This document shows, piece by piece, positions 18,891 to 30,154 of a stretch of DNA of 64,000 bases. The notes under the pieces are model-generated. The model was not told the DNA's origin and searched no databases. It worked only from the letters and a program-made list of their open reading frames with translations. This DNA is from Azolla caroliniana. Lineage: Eukaryota; Polypodiophyta. The DNA lies in contig JBHGNT010000021.1 of assembly GCA_043228905.1 (NCBI GenBank), positions 13,082,001 to 13,146,000 on the forward strand, written 5' to 3'. Made by a program: the position numbers and the translations under genes. Positions within the stretch are counted from its first letter, which is position 1. Each line of letters opens with the position of its first letter.

Positions 18891-20440
18891 ACGTCAAAGT
18901 CGGGTCCTTCCAAGAACTCAACTGGTGGTGGAGGAGTTGTAATACGGCCCGGAATTGAACTGCTGGTGTAAGGTTCTAAAAGGGATACATGGAAAGACCG
19001 GATGGAGGCGTATGTGCGGAGGGAGGCCAAGACGATATGCAACATCACTTATCTTACCAGTGATCATGTACGGGCCAAAACATTGGTAATCCAATTTACC
19101 ACAAGGCCGAGTAGTCTTGATGTTGTGTTGGAGAAGCCATACATGATCCCCAACACAGAATTTTTTGGAGGAATCTAGGCAATGACGATCCGCAAGCCTC
19201 TTGTCTGTAACTTGTGCATCATGTAAATTGTGAAGAATAGCAGCGTGAATTTCTTGGAGGCGACTAAGACGATCCGCAATAGCAGGGTTGGTAGGCACTT
19301 GTGGATGCGCATTCATTGTCCACCGAGGATGGTGGCCCGTATTTGCGAAAAATGGGGAATAACCCATAGAAGAATGGACCGAGTTATTGTAAGCGAATTC
19401 AGCCAAGTGCAGAAAATCAACCCAATCATCTTGTTGGTAGTTGATGAAACAACGAAGATATTGCTCCAATGTCTGGTTGGTACGCTCAGTTTGGCCGTTA
19501 GTCTCAGGATGATAGCCTGAAGAAAGCTTAACCGAAATTCAGAGAAGTTTGAGTATATGCTTCCAAAACTTTGAAATAAATTGTGGACCCCGATCACTAA
19601 TAATACCATCCAGAAGACCATGGTGCTTAAATACCTCCCGCATAACTAGATCGACCACCTCTTGACTAGCAATAAACTTCGTACATGGCACGAAATGTGC
19701 CATTTTGGTAAGTCGATCAACCACTGTGAGAATTGCATCATAACCTTTTGAAATTGGGAGATCAGTAATGAAATCCAAGGATTTTCCAGAATGGGAAGTG
19801 GTTGTAGTAAGCCATAGGATCGATGTCGAGGACTCTTTGATCGACAACAGGTATCACAGCTGCGAACATACTCCTCAACAAAACAACGAAGGCGAGGCCA
19901 CCAATATTGTCAAGAAACTAATTCTAGAGTTTTGCGAACTCCAAAATGTCCAGCCATTGGTGAGTCATGGCAATGTTGTAGAACTTGTAGTCGCGGGGGA
20001 CCATCAGGAACATACAATAGGTTTTGTTGAAATAGAAAACCACCATGCCAATAGAACAAACGATAGTCCTGCTGAGGGTTTTTCGATTGCGAACTAGAAG
20101 CACGATCTAGGACAATATGATCCAAAACCTGCTTGGCTAATTCATCAATGGCCATATGATCTCGAATGGAATCAAGAAGAGTGCAATCTTCAAGTGTTGT
20201 TATGGCATTAACTACCATTAATCGTAGGCGATTAGGACCCAAAAGGATTTGTTTTTGATGCTCAAATGCAGGTTCCCTTGGACGAAGTTCCATATAAGAG
20301 CGTCGAGAAAGCGCATTTGCTTTACCTTGCTGCATCCCAGGGCGATATATGATTACAAAGTCAAAGTGAGTCAAAAATTGCGCCCACCGGGCTTGTCGCC
20401 AACTCAGGACTCGAGCATTTTGGAAATATGTCAAGTTCTT
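18891..20440 (-). pseudogene. Chromovirus A integrase and RNase H C-terminal region
   Basis: Minus-strand segments: RVLSWRQARWAQFLTHFDF and YRPGMQQGKANALSRR (RNase H end); HDSPMAGHFGVRKTLELVS (integrase zinc region); [32 protein letters not shown] (first catalytic Asp); [16 protein letters not shown] (second Asp); AEFAYNNSVHSSMGYSPF (catalytic Glu region); then FCVGDHVWLLQHNIKTTRP and FHVSLLEPY before the chromodomain. Stops and frame changes occur near 19,850, 19,600 and 19,470, so the enzyme is broken although all the motif blocks survive. Confidence 0.88.
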
Positions 20441-22290
20441 ATGATCATTGTAGACAATGATCTGCTGAGAAGAGCCTTCTAGAAAATGTCACCATTGTAG
20501 AAAAGAGTCCACGATTGCAAGAAGTTCTTTGTCATGGATCTCGTGGTTGATCTCTGCAGTTTCAAACTTTTGGGAATGAAAGGTGATAGGATGTAGCTCT
20601 CCGTCATCTCCCGTCTGCGACAAGACACTTCCTAGTGCAAAATTGGATGCATCAGCTTCAAGGATGAAGCATTTTGTTGGATCGACATGTGCTAAGATTG
20701 GTGCCGTTGTAAACGCCTGTATTAAACTTTCAAATGTCTCGGCTACATCCGAACTCCAAATGAATGGTTGATTTTTGTGTGTGAGTTGAGTGAGCGGAAG
20801 CACGACCTTAGAATAATTTCTAATAAATTTCCGATAAAAGTTTGCAAACCCGAGAAAACATTGCACGTCGCGCACTGAAAGGGGAGTCTGCCACTCTAGA
20901 ATTGCTTGAACCTTCATGGCGTCCATAGATACCATCTGAGGATACAACGTACCCCAAAAATCCCACTTGATTCTGGCTGAAACTACACTTCTCTAATTTT
21001 GCATCGAGACCATATTCTCGTAGCCGACGTAGTACCTGACGAACATGTTCATCATGTTCCTCTTGGGTCTTCGAATTGATCAAAATGTCATCTAGGTAAA
21101 CTATAGTGAAGATATCGAGAAAATCTCGAAAAATATCATTCACCATATGCTGGAAAACTACATGTGCATTCATGAGACCGAATGGCGTCACAGTATACTC
21201 GAAATGTCCATCCCTCAAACGAATCCGAACTAGATTATATGCACCACGAAGGTCCAACTTTGTGAAATATTTTGCTCCACTAAGACGTTCCAAAAGATTC
21301 GGGATTAATGGTAAAGCATATCGATTCCGGATGGTCACTTTGTTTAGCCCTCGATAATCCACGACCAACCTAAGAGACCCATTCTTTTTCTTAACGAAGA
21401 AGATAGGTGCACCAGCAGAGGATCTAGAATGCCAAATGAATCCATTTGCGAGATTCTCGTTGATATATTCCCGCACAGTCTCTAGCTCTACAGGGGAAAG
21501 ATTATAAATTGGGCCCCATGGAGGTTCTTTCCCCGGTTGCAAGTCAATAGGGCAGTCGTATGGCCGATGCTCCGGCAATGTATTGGCCTTCACCTTATCA
21601 AAGACATCTGAAAACTCTTTGTATTTATCTGGTAGTTGAATGTCCCCTTCATGCAAGGTGGATGACGGAGTTGCCACTATTGCGAAGATAAACATATCCT
21701 TAGTCCCCCCTTCCTCACGTAATTGACATAGAGAGATGGTAGATAACTTATGGGGTCTAGTATCAAATGTCGGAGATTTGAGGGATGTGACCTTTGTTCT
21801 TTCTTCTTGGGTCTCCTCAATTATTCTTTTGATCCAATCAATCTTCGAGTTATGGAGTTCAAACCAAGGGAGACCTAGAACTATTGGGTGTTCTGGACTA
21901 CGAATAATGTTGAAGGAGATTATGCTTGCCAAATTGCGAAGAACTATATGAATTGGCTCGGACCCCTCGACTATATCACCTGATGCTATGGGACGGCCAT
22001 CAATGACTCCTACGGCTACTGGGTTCGGGAGCTTATTCAAGAGGATGTTTTGTGACAATCCAAACTCATGATCCATGAAACAAGAGTTGGCTCCAGAATT
22101 TAGGAGGGCCGAGGCTAGGACTCGATGACATGTAGATGTGGTAAGCTCAACTTGCGTAGAAAAAACTCTACTCACTTGACTTGATAAAATGGAACCACGA
22201 CTAGGGACTAACTCTATATATCTAGGATGGTTCAACCAAATGGCTCCTATTTTGGCCGGACTTACTCTTTTAACACATCCTCTAATTGAC
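20441..22290 (-). pseudogene. Chromovirus A protease, reverse transcriptase and RNase H
   Basis: An open frame of about 470 codons (20,820-22,235 and upstream) encodes the protease region ALLNSGANSCFMDHEFG (catalytic DSG changed to NSG), VVDYRGLNKVTIRNRYALP, KLDLRGAYNLVRI and FTIVYLDDIL (YLDD active site) of RT. The frame then breaks near 20,900-20,950. It continues with RDVQCFLGFANFYRKFI and RNase H (FILEADASNFALGSVLSQ, KELLAIV). The pol frame is open across the gag stop in the -1 frame, so gag and pol overlap slightly. Confidence 0.88.
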
Positions 22291-23386
22291 TCAAGACATC
22301 GAATCTATTCTCATGGCATGGACTATTAGGCTTATTGACGTTATTAGAAGTAACAATGGAGCTCAAAGTAGGAATATCATGTGCACTTACTTGGTATACT
22401 TGACGTCTAAGTTTATGTGGACAATTCACGGCGATATGTCCTGGACCACCGCAATATAGACATAGGCGGTGCGCCCGACGTCGTTGTTTCTCAACATCGG
22501 ATAAAGGCCCTCGACGTTGTGTTGTCTCTATTTCCATCGGAGTTGGGCCATCCCTTGTAATGGGCCTGGAAACTTGTGGGGGCATTGTGACTACGGAAGC
22601 ATACGTTTGTTCTGGTTGGCGGCGTAACATTTGTTGGCGCTCAGAACGTCGCTCAAAAAGACGATTATCACATCGCACAGCTCGACTAATGGCCTCTGTT
22701 AGAGACTTCGGATCTTCATGGAAAGTAAGTAGAAGATCTTTGACGTCATTACGCAAACCTTGAAGGAATTGATCCATTAAAGCCGCCTCATCCCAAGGGA
22801 TATCACATGCCAAAAGACGAAAATCAGCTGCATACGCTGACGCAGGACGATCTCCTTGTCGGAGTCTTCGAATCTTGTTTATCGCCGTCCTAGTGCTGTC
22901 GGTGTCTCCAAAACTAGCCTGAAACTCCTTAACAAATGCCTCAAAATCGTCTAGCAATGGTGATTTCTTCTCAAGAAGTGGTGCAAACCATGCTAATGTT
23001 GTACCACATAACAAGGTTCCCACTAATCCCACACGAGCCGTGGCAGTTGGGTACCGATTGGGATGTAACTGAATAACCAAACGGACTTGATTCAAAAAAC
23101 CTCGAAATAAAGACCTCATACCATCAAATTTGGCAGGGAGACTAATCTTTGGTTCTCGAGGGGAGTTTTGAGCCCCCAACGCTTGTTCCCGTAATGACAA
23201 TATAGTAGCCTCGAGTTGGTGAACCCATTGTGATAATTCTTCAACTTGTTGAGCTCTTTCGGTACTCACTTGTTGTAGGTCGCCCAATAGCCTTTGATTT
23301 TCATGCTCTAATGCCACAAATTTATTCGTGAGCATGTTGAGCTCAGAGAGAACACGGATGTATTCTTGTTTGCTCACGGACTCCAT
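22262..23386 (-). CDS. Chromovirus A gag
   Basis: 374 codons from the ATG at 23,386. An N-terminal coiled coil (residues about 8-70) is followed by KISLPAKFDGMRSLFRGFLNQV and TLLCGTTLAWFAPLL (retrotransposon gag domain). A CCHC zinc knuckle CLYCGGPGHIAVNC comes near residue 315. The ORF is uninterrupted and ends with TAA at 22,262. It is the only intact gene of this element. Confidence 0.88.
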   Translation of the reverse strand: MESVSKQEYIRVLSELNMLTNKFVALEHENQRLLGDLQQVSTERAQQVEELSQWVHQLEATILSLREQALGAQNSPREPKISLPAKFDGMRSLFRGFLNQVRLVIQLHPNRYPTATARVGLVGTLLCGTTLAWFAPLLEKKSPLLDDFEAFVKEFQASFGDTDSTRTAINKIRRLRQGDRPASAYAADFRLLACDIPWDEAALMDQFLQGLRNDVKDLLLTFHEDPKSLTEAISRAVRCDNRLFERRSERQQMLRRQPEQTYASVVTMPPQVSRPITRDGPTPMEIETTQRRGPLSDVEKQRRRAHRLCLYCGGPGHIAVNCPHKLRRQVYQVSAHDIPTLSSIVTSNNVNKPNSPCHENRFDVLSQLEDVLKE

Positions 23387-23399
23387 GATGAACGAGGGG

Positions 23400-23942
23400 A
23401 GAGGAGAAGAAATAAGAGAACTTGTGGAAGAGGGAGAAAATGAAAAAAGAAAATTGGTTCAAACTATCAAGACAAAGAGAAAAAGAGAAGAAAGAGAGAG
23501 AAAAAAGGGAAAGAGATATATTGATGAGGCAGAAAGAGAGAATTGAAAAGGAAGTATTATATTGCGATATAAGATGGAGTACACAGAGTAAGCAATAGGG
23601 AGTTATAGGATGGCGTTTAACCAATTTGGTTTTCGGATGGTTGATAACTCCTTATTTATAACTCTCTATAGAGTAATCTAGAACACTCTAGAATATTATG
23701 GGGTAATCTAGTAATCTAGAAGGTTTATAGCGTCTTCTAGAAGGTTCAAGCATATAGAACACTCTAGAATACTCTAGGACATTCTAGAATATAAAGTAAT
23801 TCAGAATATGCTTATAATATTAGATTATATATTCTAAAAACAATACACATACACTTGTTATTACAATGGTTAAGGATTTGACATGCGTATAACAAGGTTG
23901 TGGGTTCAATTTTCCAAACAAAATGTGAGTGTCATCATAACA
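23400..23942 (-). mobile_element. Chromovirus A 5' LTR and leader
   Basis: On the minus strand the LTR starts TGTTATGATGACAC at 23,942. The first 132 bp match the remnant at 13,580-13,714, including the tRNA-like stretch. Then come repeated ctctagaat words, a TATAAATAAG box (23,651-23,660) and a pyrimidine-rich leader to the gag ATG. The LTR/leader boundary cannot be placed: no TGG-type primer site is obvious and the other LTR is truncated. Confidence 0.65.
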
Positions 23943-24358
23943 GAAGGACTGACCGTATACCGTCTTGCAATGAATGATATCGTCGTAGCGTAATACTTAG
24001 TGGGATACCTCTCGTAATCTAGTAGCGTATAAGGGAGATGGCTACAACCGAGCTCCTTAGACAGTGGACTAGCAACCACGTTGTTACTCATGCCTACGTT
24101 CTTACGACTGCGCTACTGCGCTGCACAGTAGATTAACCACGGATGCACACACAAATCAGAGAAGATAGAACTCTATTAAGATACGCCTTTTACATTCAAA
24201 ATTATATGCTACCTCTATCAGAGGATTTCTTCTCTTTATATATGCAGGGTCTTTTAGCCGTTCACGCTTCCCACGTGAACCGTTTACATGTGTTACAATA
24301 TTACTATATTCTATATTTCTGCACTCTTGTCCGTCGATTACTATTCCGACGGACAACA
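23943..24358. mobile_element. Right LTR of element C (5' part replaced)
   Basis: 23,965-24,358 matches 10,717-11,126 and ends GACGGACAACA before the CCTGT target duplicate. The first ~60 bp expected for the LTR are missing. Instead ggactgaccgta (23,946-23,957) is the reverse complement of tacggtcagtcc from the LTR start (10,678-10,689), pointing to a small inversion at the edge of chromovirus A. Confidence 0.82.
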
Positions 24359-25161
24359 CCTGTGAAGCCATCTGACTCTGGCGGTTGCTGCAAGACCTCT
24401 AGAGTTGAAGTACTGACTCCAATCCCAATCTACTACGACATCTTGACCAAGCCACTTGAATCGGACAAGTTGCAACATTTTTTAGAGATGCTTGGGTTGC
24501 AGCGTCTTGGCATGCCGCACTTGAGGTGGAGAACCGGAACAGGAACCAGCGGCAGAACAAGTAAAGGCACCGGAGAAGTAGCCAGCAAAGAAGAGGAAAA
24601 TATCAAAATAGGGGGGGGGGGGGGGAGAAGAAAAATGGATCGGAGTCGACTAAAGTCGTCCGCACATCCAAAAAAGTCGGAACGAGCAATGACGACGGTA
24701 GAGTCAAGAAGGACAGAGCCGAACGGAACAAGAAGGCCAAGACCCAGACATGGTTTGATGTGGTAAAGGGCCTAGAGGATGAGGAAGAATTGGAGGCAAC
24801 CAATTTAGACAGGAGTTGGAATGAATCGGAGGCAATTGATTCAGAAGCGGTGTTTGATTCTGAGGAGCCGAATCAACTGAAGGCCAAACGGACATGAAGG
24901 TAGTAGAAGTCGATGCTGACACGGAGGAACCGATGGGTTGAGAACCGCCAAAGTCACAACAACGAAGGAGCTTAGATGGGCCTTATGAGAAGACAAGCCG
25001 ACCGAGAAGGTCAAGGTGCGTGGAACCGGACGGGTCATGGAAAGCGGGACCGGATGGGTCGAGGAGCGCGAGCGAGGTGTGAAGATGCCAAGAGGAGCCG
25101 GAGGGAAGGACTAGCAGACACTGACACCATGATCCAACCTCCAATTGAGCTTGAGGGGGAG
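24359..25161 (+). pseudogene. Copia element 1, right part (RNase H end and 3' tail)
   Basis: After the CCTGT duplicate the copia frame resumes (EAI-LWRLLQDL), with YYDILTKPLESDKLQHFLEML and LGMPHLRWRT, the conserved end of copia RNase H. Part of RNase H between these blocks is deleted. About 620 bp of Lys/Arg/Ser-coding-like tail follow, containing a run of 14 G (24,611-24,624). It ends in the polypurine tract gagcttgagggggag (25,147-25,161). Confidence 0.8.
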
Positions 25162-25489
25162 TGTTGAGCGAGCAAGCTCAACATGATCCGGATTAGTTGA
25201 ATAAGCTAAGAGCCGGATCAGTGTCCAGATCTGAGTGTAACCGATAGGCCGTTAGAGGCCTACGATCCTAGCTTAGTATGTAGGCATATTTTTAGGAGTC
25301 AGTATCAGTCTCTTTGTACGAGCATTGAAGTACTTGCCAGTACCTCTATCAGTCCTTTCGAAGGACTTGCATAAAAGTGCTCACAGAACACATTGTATGT
25401 ACATAGTGATATTTTTTGAATTGGAGTTTAGGGTGTTTTGCTCTCTTTGTCTCTCCTGCGTGTACTCTCTATGTATCTTGAAGTTTAAG
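25162..25489 (+). mobile_element. Copia element 1, 3' LTR
   Basis: Starts TGTTGAGCGAGCAAGCTCAACA right after the polypurine tract and contains an inverted-repeat start (gagc-aagctc). The similarity to the LTRs at 28,920 and 35,077 is clear in the first 25 bp and in the 3' half (gacttgcataaaagtgctcac, ctctctttgtctctcc). Its right end abuts copia element 2, so it may be truncated. Confidence 0.7.
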
Positions 25490-26790
25490 GACAAAATGTC
25501 GAGTCGGACATCAACTTATGGCACAAGTGGATAGGCCACATCAACTACAAGCAGCTTCAAGACCTGCAATCGAAACAACTGGTGCTCGGATTGCCCAAAT
25601 TTAGTGGCCGGAAGGCACAAATTTGTGAAGCCTGCCAGCTTGGGAAGCAACACTGACTTCCTTTCCCCAATGAGCGTAACCAGAGCCGGAACAAGCTCGA
25701 CTTGATACACACCGATGTGTGGGCGCCGGCACAAAACGTTAGTCTTGGCGGGAGCCGATATTTCGTCTCTTTCATCGACGACTACACGGGGCACACGTGG
25801 ATCTACCTCATTGAGAGGAAAAGCGAAGTCTTCGACTGTTTCCGGGACCTCAAAGGTTTCGTGGAAACGGAAACAAGAAGAAAGATCAAGTGCATGCGGT
25901 CGGATGGTGGAAAAGAATACTTTTCCGGTCAATTCAACGGTTATCTACAACAGATGGGAATTCGGCGCGAATTCAGTTGTAGATACACACCGGAGCAAAA
26001 CGGTGTGGCCGAGAGGAAAAATCGGTCGATTGTGGAAGCGGCGCGGGCAATGCTAGAAGAGAAGAGCTTGCCCAAGTTCTACTGGGCCGAGGCGGTAAGG
26101 ACCGCGGTATACATCCAGAATCGGATCGGAGACAAAGTGTCGGCGCATGAGCTATATTTTGGAATGAAGCCGAACTTGCAACACTTACGAGTTTTCGGTA
26201 GCATTGCGTATGTGCATGTGCCGAAGGAGAAACAGAGGAAGCTGGACGCAAAGGCCAAGAAATGTATCTTGGTCGGTTACTCAGACAAGCAGAAGGGTTA
26301 AGTGTTATAACCCGCGCACCAAACAAGCTCGCGTGAGCCGCGATGTTGTGTTTGACGAGTCCGCGTCCTGGTACTTGCCTCGGACTCCGGACCTCACCTC
26401 CAATCCTAGTTCTGACGATGAGGTCAACGAGGCCAAGATGCCTCCGGATGAGCCTGAAATCGAGACATGCGAAGAGTGTCCGATTTCGTTTCAGTTAAGT
26501 GGACCGAATAGTCGACTGAGTTGGTTCGACCAGTCTGATGAAGAGCTAGCGAGTAGTGGAGACTCGGTCGTGCATTCCCCGCGCAGGAAGCCGAGGAGAC
26601 GGCTTACACACAAAGAGAAAGGGAAGAAGAAGGTGTCGGATTACAGCACGGATAGGCATGAGTCAGATTGACGCGAGTCCAACTTCGAGGGAAGTGGTGA
26701 CGGGTCTTCAAGAGTGAAGTCCGCGTCGGCCGAGAAGACCTCGACATCGGCTAATGACCGCGCCGATCTACCCGCTAGAAGAACCCAGTT
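25490..26790 (+). pseudogene. Copia element 2: gag-pre-integrase and integrase
   Basis: The copy begins inside gag-pre-integrase (LWHKWIGHINYKQLQ, then CEACQLGKQH). There is a TGA after KQH, then integrase from 25,702: LDLIHTDVWAP, FVSFIDDYTGHTWIY, SDGGKEYFSGQF and YTPEQNGVAERKNRSIVEAARAML carry the D, D and E of the triad. A frame change at about 26,290 moves the reading to CYNPRTKQARVSRDVVFDES; stops follow at 26,671. The 5' LTR, gag and protease are absent. Confidence 0.9.
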
Positions 26791-28427
26791 GTGCGGTTTG
26801 GATACAACGAGTACATGGTGCATCATTATGCCTACATGAACCATGTAGCGGAAGTGCGTGAGCCGGAGAGCTACGCAGAAGCGGCTAAGGATGTGAATTG
26901 GCGCGCCGCGATGGAGGAAGAGATGCACGCATTGGCGAAAAACGAGACATGGGACCTGGTTGACGCACCAAAGGGTGTGAAGCTGATCAGATGTAGGTGG
27001 GTGTACAAGGTCAAGTACAACACCGACAACTTGGTCAACCGATACAAGGCCCGATTAGTAACAAAAGGCTACACGCAGAAACACAGCATCGACTACGATG
27101 AGATGTTTGCGCCGGTCGCGAAGATGACGACCATCCGTGTTTTGCTCGCGGTAGCTGCGGCAAAGGGGTGGCACTTACATCATATGGATGTAAAGAATGC
27201 GTTCCTGCAAGGTGAGCTTGAGGAACAGGTATACATGGTACAACCCCCCGGATTTCACTCCAGAACGAACACATCGGCAGTGTGCCGATTGAAGAAGTCC
27301 CTTTACGAACTGAAGCAAGCCCCGCGTGCCTGGAACGCAAAGATCACGCAGCAACTGCGTTGGATGGGCTTTGCAATGTCAAAATCGGACTCTTCCCTGT
27401 TCATCCGGAAAGGTCGACTTGGTCCGGTCAGTATTTTACTATATGTTGATGACTTGGTCATCACCTGTGCCGACCTAGGTGAAATCGACCGTGTGAAGCT
27501 CCAGGTTGCGGCATCATTCGACATGAAGAATCTGGGGGACCTTCATTACTTCCTCGGGATCGAAGTGATCCGCACCCCCGAAGGCATACTGATCAGCCAA
27601 CGTCATTACGCGTTGAGCATGCTCTTCAAATTTGGGATGGCAGACTGTAAGTCCGTCTCGACTCCTCTGAATAGAACCGTCAAGCTTTGCCCCGAGTTCG
27701 GAAAGGTATGCGACCCGACGAGGTTTTGACAAATTGTCGGAAGCCTTATCTACTTGACAATCACCCGACCCAATGTCAGTTACCCGGTCGGGGTGATCAG
27801 TCAGTTCATGGCGTCACCTACCGAGGAGCACCTTCAGTGTGTGCAACGCCTACTCCGGTACGTCAGTGGCACTAAGGACCGGGGGCTACTATATCGGTCT
27901 GATACGGCCCGCAGTTGGCCAGCTACACCAATGCCGATTGGGACGGCAACATCGCCGATTTTCGATCCATGTTCGGTTTCGTGTTCTCTCTCGAGAGTGC
28001 CGCGATCGTGTGGAGCAGTAAGAAGCAGCCAACAGTTGCACTGTCGAGCACCGAAGCTGAGTACTGAGGAGCGGCTATCGCGACATGCGAAGCCATATGG
28101 TTGAAGCGGCTACTTAAGGACCTGCACGAGGAGGTGTCTGATCCGACGACGATCTACTACGACAACCTCAGCAGCATCCAGCTCGCGAAGAACCTCATTT
28201 TCCACGCATGGACCAAGCACATTGAGGTGCACTACCATTTTGTCCGTGAGTGTGTCCTTTCTGGTGATGTTGAACTTCAGTATGTTCCGACGAATCGGCA
28301 AACTGCCGACATCTTCACCAAGCCCCTTGGTCTAGACAAGTTGCGGCAATTTTCGGGTGCACTTGGGTTGCGTCACCTCGACATGCCAAACTTGAGGGGG
28401 AGAACAGTCTTGAAAGACCGAGCATAG
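26791..28427 (+). pseudogene. Copia element 2: reverse transcriptase and RNase H
   Basis: RT is one open frame (26,791-27,729): VNWRAAMEEEMHALAKNETWDLV, CRWVYKVKYNTD, DVKNAFLQGELEEQVYMVQPPGF and LLYVDDLVIT (YVDD). TGA at 27,727 interrupts the frame before QIVGSLIYL. The rest (27,745-28,427) reads through a frameshift near 27,930 and a stop near 28,065, to EAIWLKRLLKDLHEEV, STEAEY-type and KPLGLDKLRQFSGALGLRHL. The coding frame lacks only a few repairs, so it is younger than copia element 1. Confidence 0.92.
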
Positions 28428-28919
28428 GAGTAGGAAGGGAGCAGAAGAGGTCGCCACACCAAGTCAGATGACGAATTCAACTTCGGATCGGCTGAAGAAG
28501 CCGAGGGCGGATCCGCGGAAGAGAGCGAACATAAGGAGAGCAGCCGAAAGAAAGAGTCGAAGCCAACCAAGCATGGGGGAGATGACGCCGTCAAGGGCAA
28601 GAAGACCGAAGATGAGTTGGAGACAGCCAACTCGGATGAGAGCGAAAACCAATCGGAGGTAGTCGAGTCGGTTCAGATGTTTGATTCGGATACTCTGAAT
28701 CAACCGAGGGCCAAGCGGAAAAGAAGGCAGCAGGAGAAGCACCAACACCGCGATAGCAAGGGAGCTATGAAGGGCCGTGGAAGCAGACAAGCCGACTGGA
28801 AGGGTCGAAGCGCGCGGAGTCGAACAGACCGAGGAGCGCGAACTAGGCGTGGAGCAAGGAGGAACCGGAGTGGTGACCCGGAAGATCCCGAAGAGCCTCA
28901 AGTTGAGCTTGAGGGGGAG
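28428..28919 (+). other. Copia element 2 3' tail before the LTR
   Basis: About 490 bp between the RNase H stop and the LTR, GC-rich and purine-biased, ending in gagcttgagggggag. It is repeated at 34,773-35,076 (about 97 % by eye) and is recognisable in copia element 1. No conserved protein was recognised. Confidence 0.7.
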
Positions 28920-29389
28920 TATTGAGAGACAAGCTCAACATTGGTCGTATCAGCTGAGCAAGCCGAGGACCGGATCGGTTGGGACCTATTGGTTAGGCCG
29001 GATCGGTACCGGTATGCAAACCGGTGCGTAGGAAGGCCGGATCGGTGCAAAAACCGGGAGGCCATCGGAAAGATATTCCGCAAGGAATATATTTGGGAGT
29101 TAGTCTCAAGGCTCATTTATGAGTAGTCAAGTACCGTCAGTACTTGTGTCAGCCCGATTGTCAGGGCTTGTATAAAGGTGCTCACTGAGCACATCCTATG
29201 TATAGATTGTGTATTATTTTGAATATAGTTTTGTTTTTACTCTCTCTGTCTCTCCCGTGCGTACTATGCAAACCTAAGCTTTCCATTAAACCTGCGTTTT
29301 CTGTTGTTTCAGTTTCCTATATTGCTTCCACACATAATCTTTCACAATAACTTTAGGGCTATTTACAAATATAACCTCAACGATCATGT
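28920..29389 (+). mobile_element. Copia element 2, 3' LTR, interrupted by element D
   Basis: Starts TATTGAGAGACAAGCTCAACA (TG changed to TA); the sister copy at 35,077 keeps TG. Element D begins at 29,390 after the flank ATGT. Whether the LTR ends at about 29,346 (tttcaca) or D sits within it is not resolved. Confidence 0.75.
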
Positions 29390-30143
29390 TGTCGCATTGT
29401 TACGCGCGTGCGTGGAGAAAGGCGGGACCACGGGGATCTAGGACCAGGGAGTGAAGGAGCGTAGGAAGTCGTGCTTCACCGTTCCAGGGGAGTCCCAGAA
29501 GAACACCGGAAGCGACCGAAGGGAGAGAGAGAAAGAGAGGGAGCGCGCGCTTAACACCGACTCACGCACACACACACACATGCCGACCCGACTCACGCCC
29601 TTATATACAGGAAACGCAGAAAAGGGGGGGAGCACCCGACACCAACAGAGACGCGAATATACACAGACATATGCAAATGTATATATATAAACAGAAGAAT
29701 ACATTCCCGGCTTCGAGCCGGACCGAGGTAGGTTACAGTAGTCGTCAGCTGCCAAGCCGCCGGTCGGGGAGCTCACGGGCTCGTCGCGCCGAGCGAGGTC
29801 TTGCGCAGGAGATGAGCTAAAGCAAACCCTAAGCGAACACGAAGGGGAAGAAGAAGAAGAAGAACTAACTCTAAACCTAACGGTATACCCTCTAATGCAA
29901 AATGGGCAACCCTTTCATAAAGGGCGTTCCCTTCCTTTTATAGAACAAGGAGAGGGATGCGTTACAATGTGGGACAAATCCCGACTTACATGGGATCGTC
30001 TGTCCTGACTTGACTACTCTTCGGCGCCATAAAGGCGCTCTCGATATTCACACTAAATGTACATGGGTGCGTACACACGCTGCACCCCGTCGATGACGCC
30101 AATGTTTCCCGGTTTCCGCCCCTAGCCGAAATTCTTCACGACA
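29390..30143 (-). mobile_element. Element D, LTR 1
   Basis: 754 bp, TGTCGCATTG to CTTCACGACA. It shares the first 60 bp and the last 10 bp with the element B LTR, but the middle differs and contains (CA)n and gaagaagaagaagaa tracts. A polypurine tract follows (minus ggtgggggcgga, 30,144-30,160), as in B, so D reads on the minus strand. Confidence 0.92.
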
Positions 30144-30154
30144 TCCGCCCCCAC

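Noticed and set aside
29451-29690. Repeated small ORF (KNTGSDRREREKERERALN) in the D LTRs, also at 33,729 and 35,668
   Set aside because: It is an accident of the purine-rich gagagaaagagaggg tract inside three copies of one LTR.
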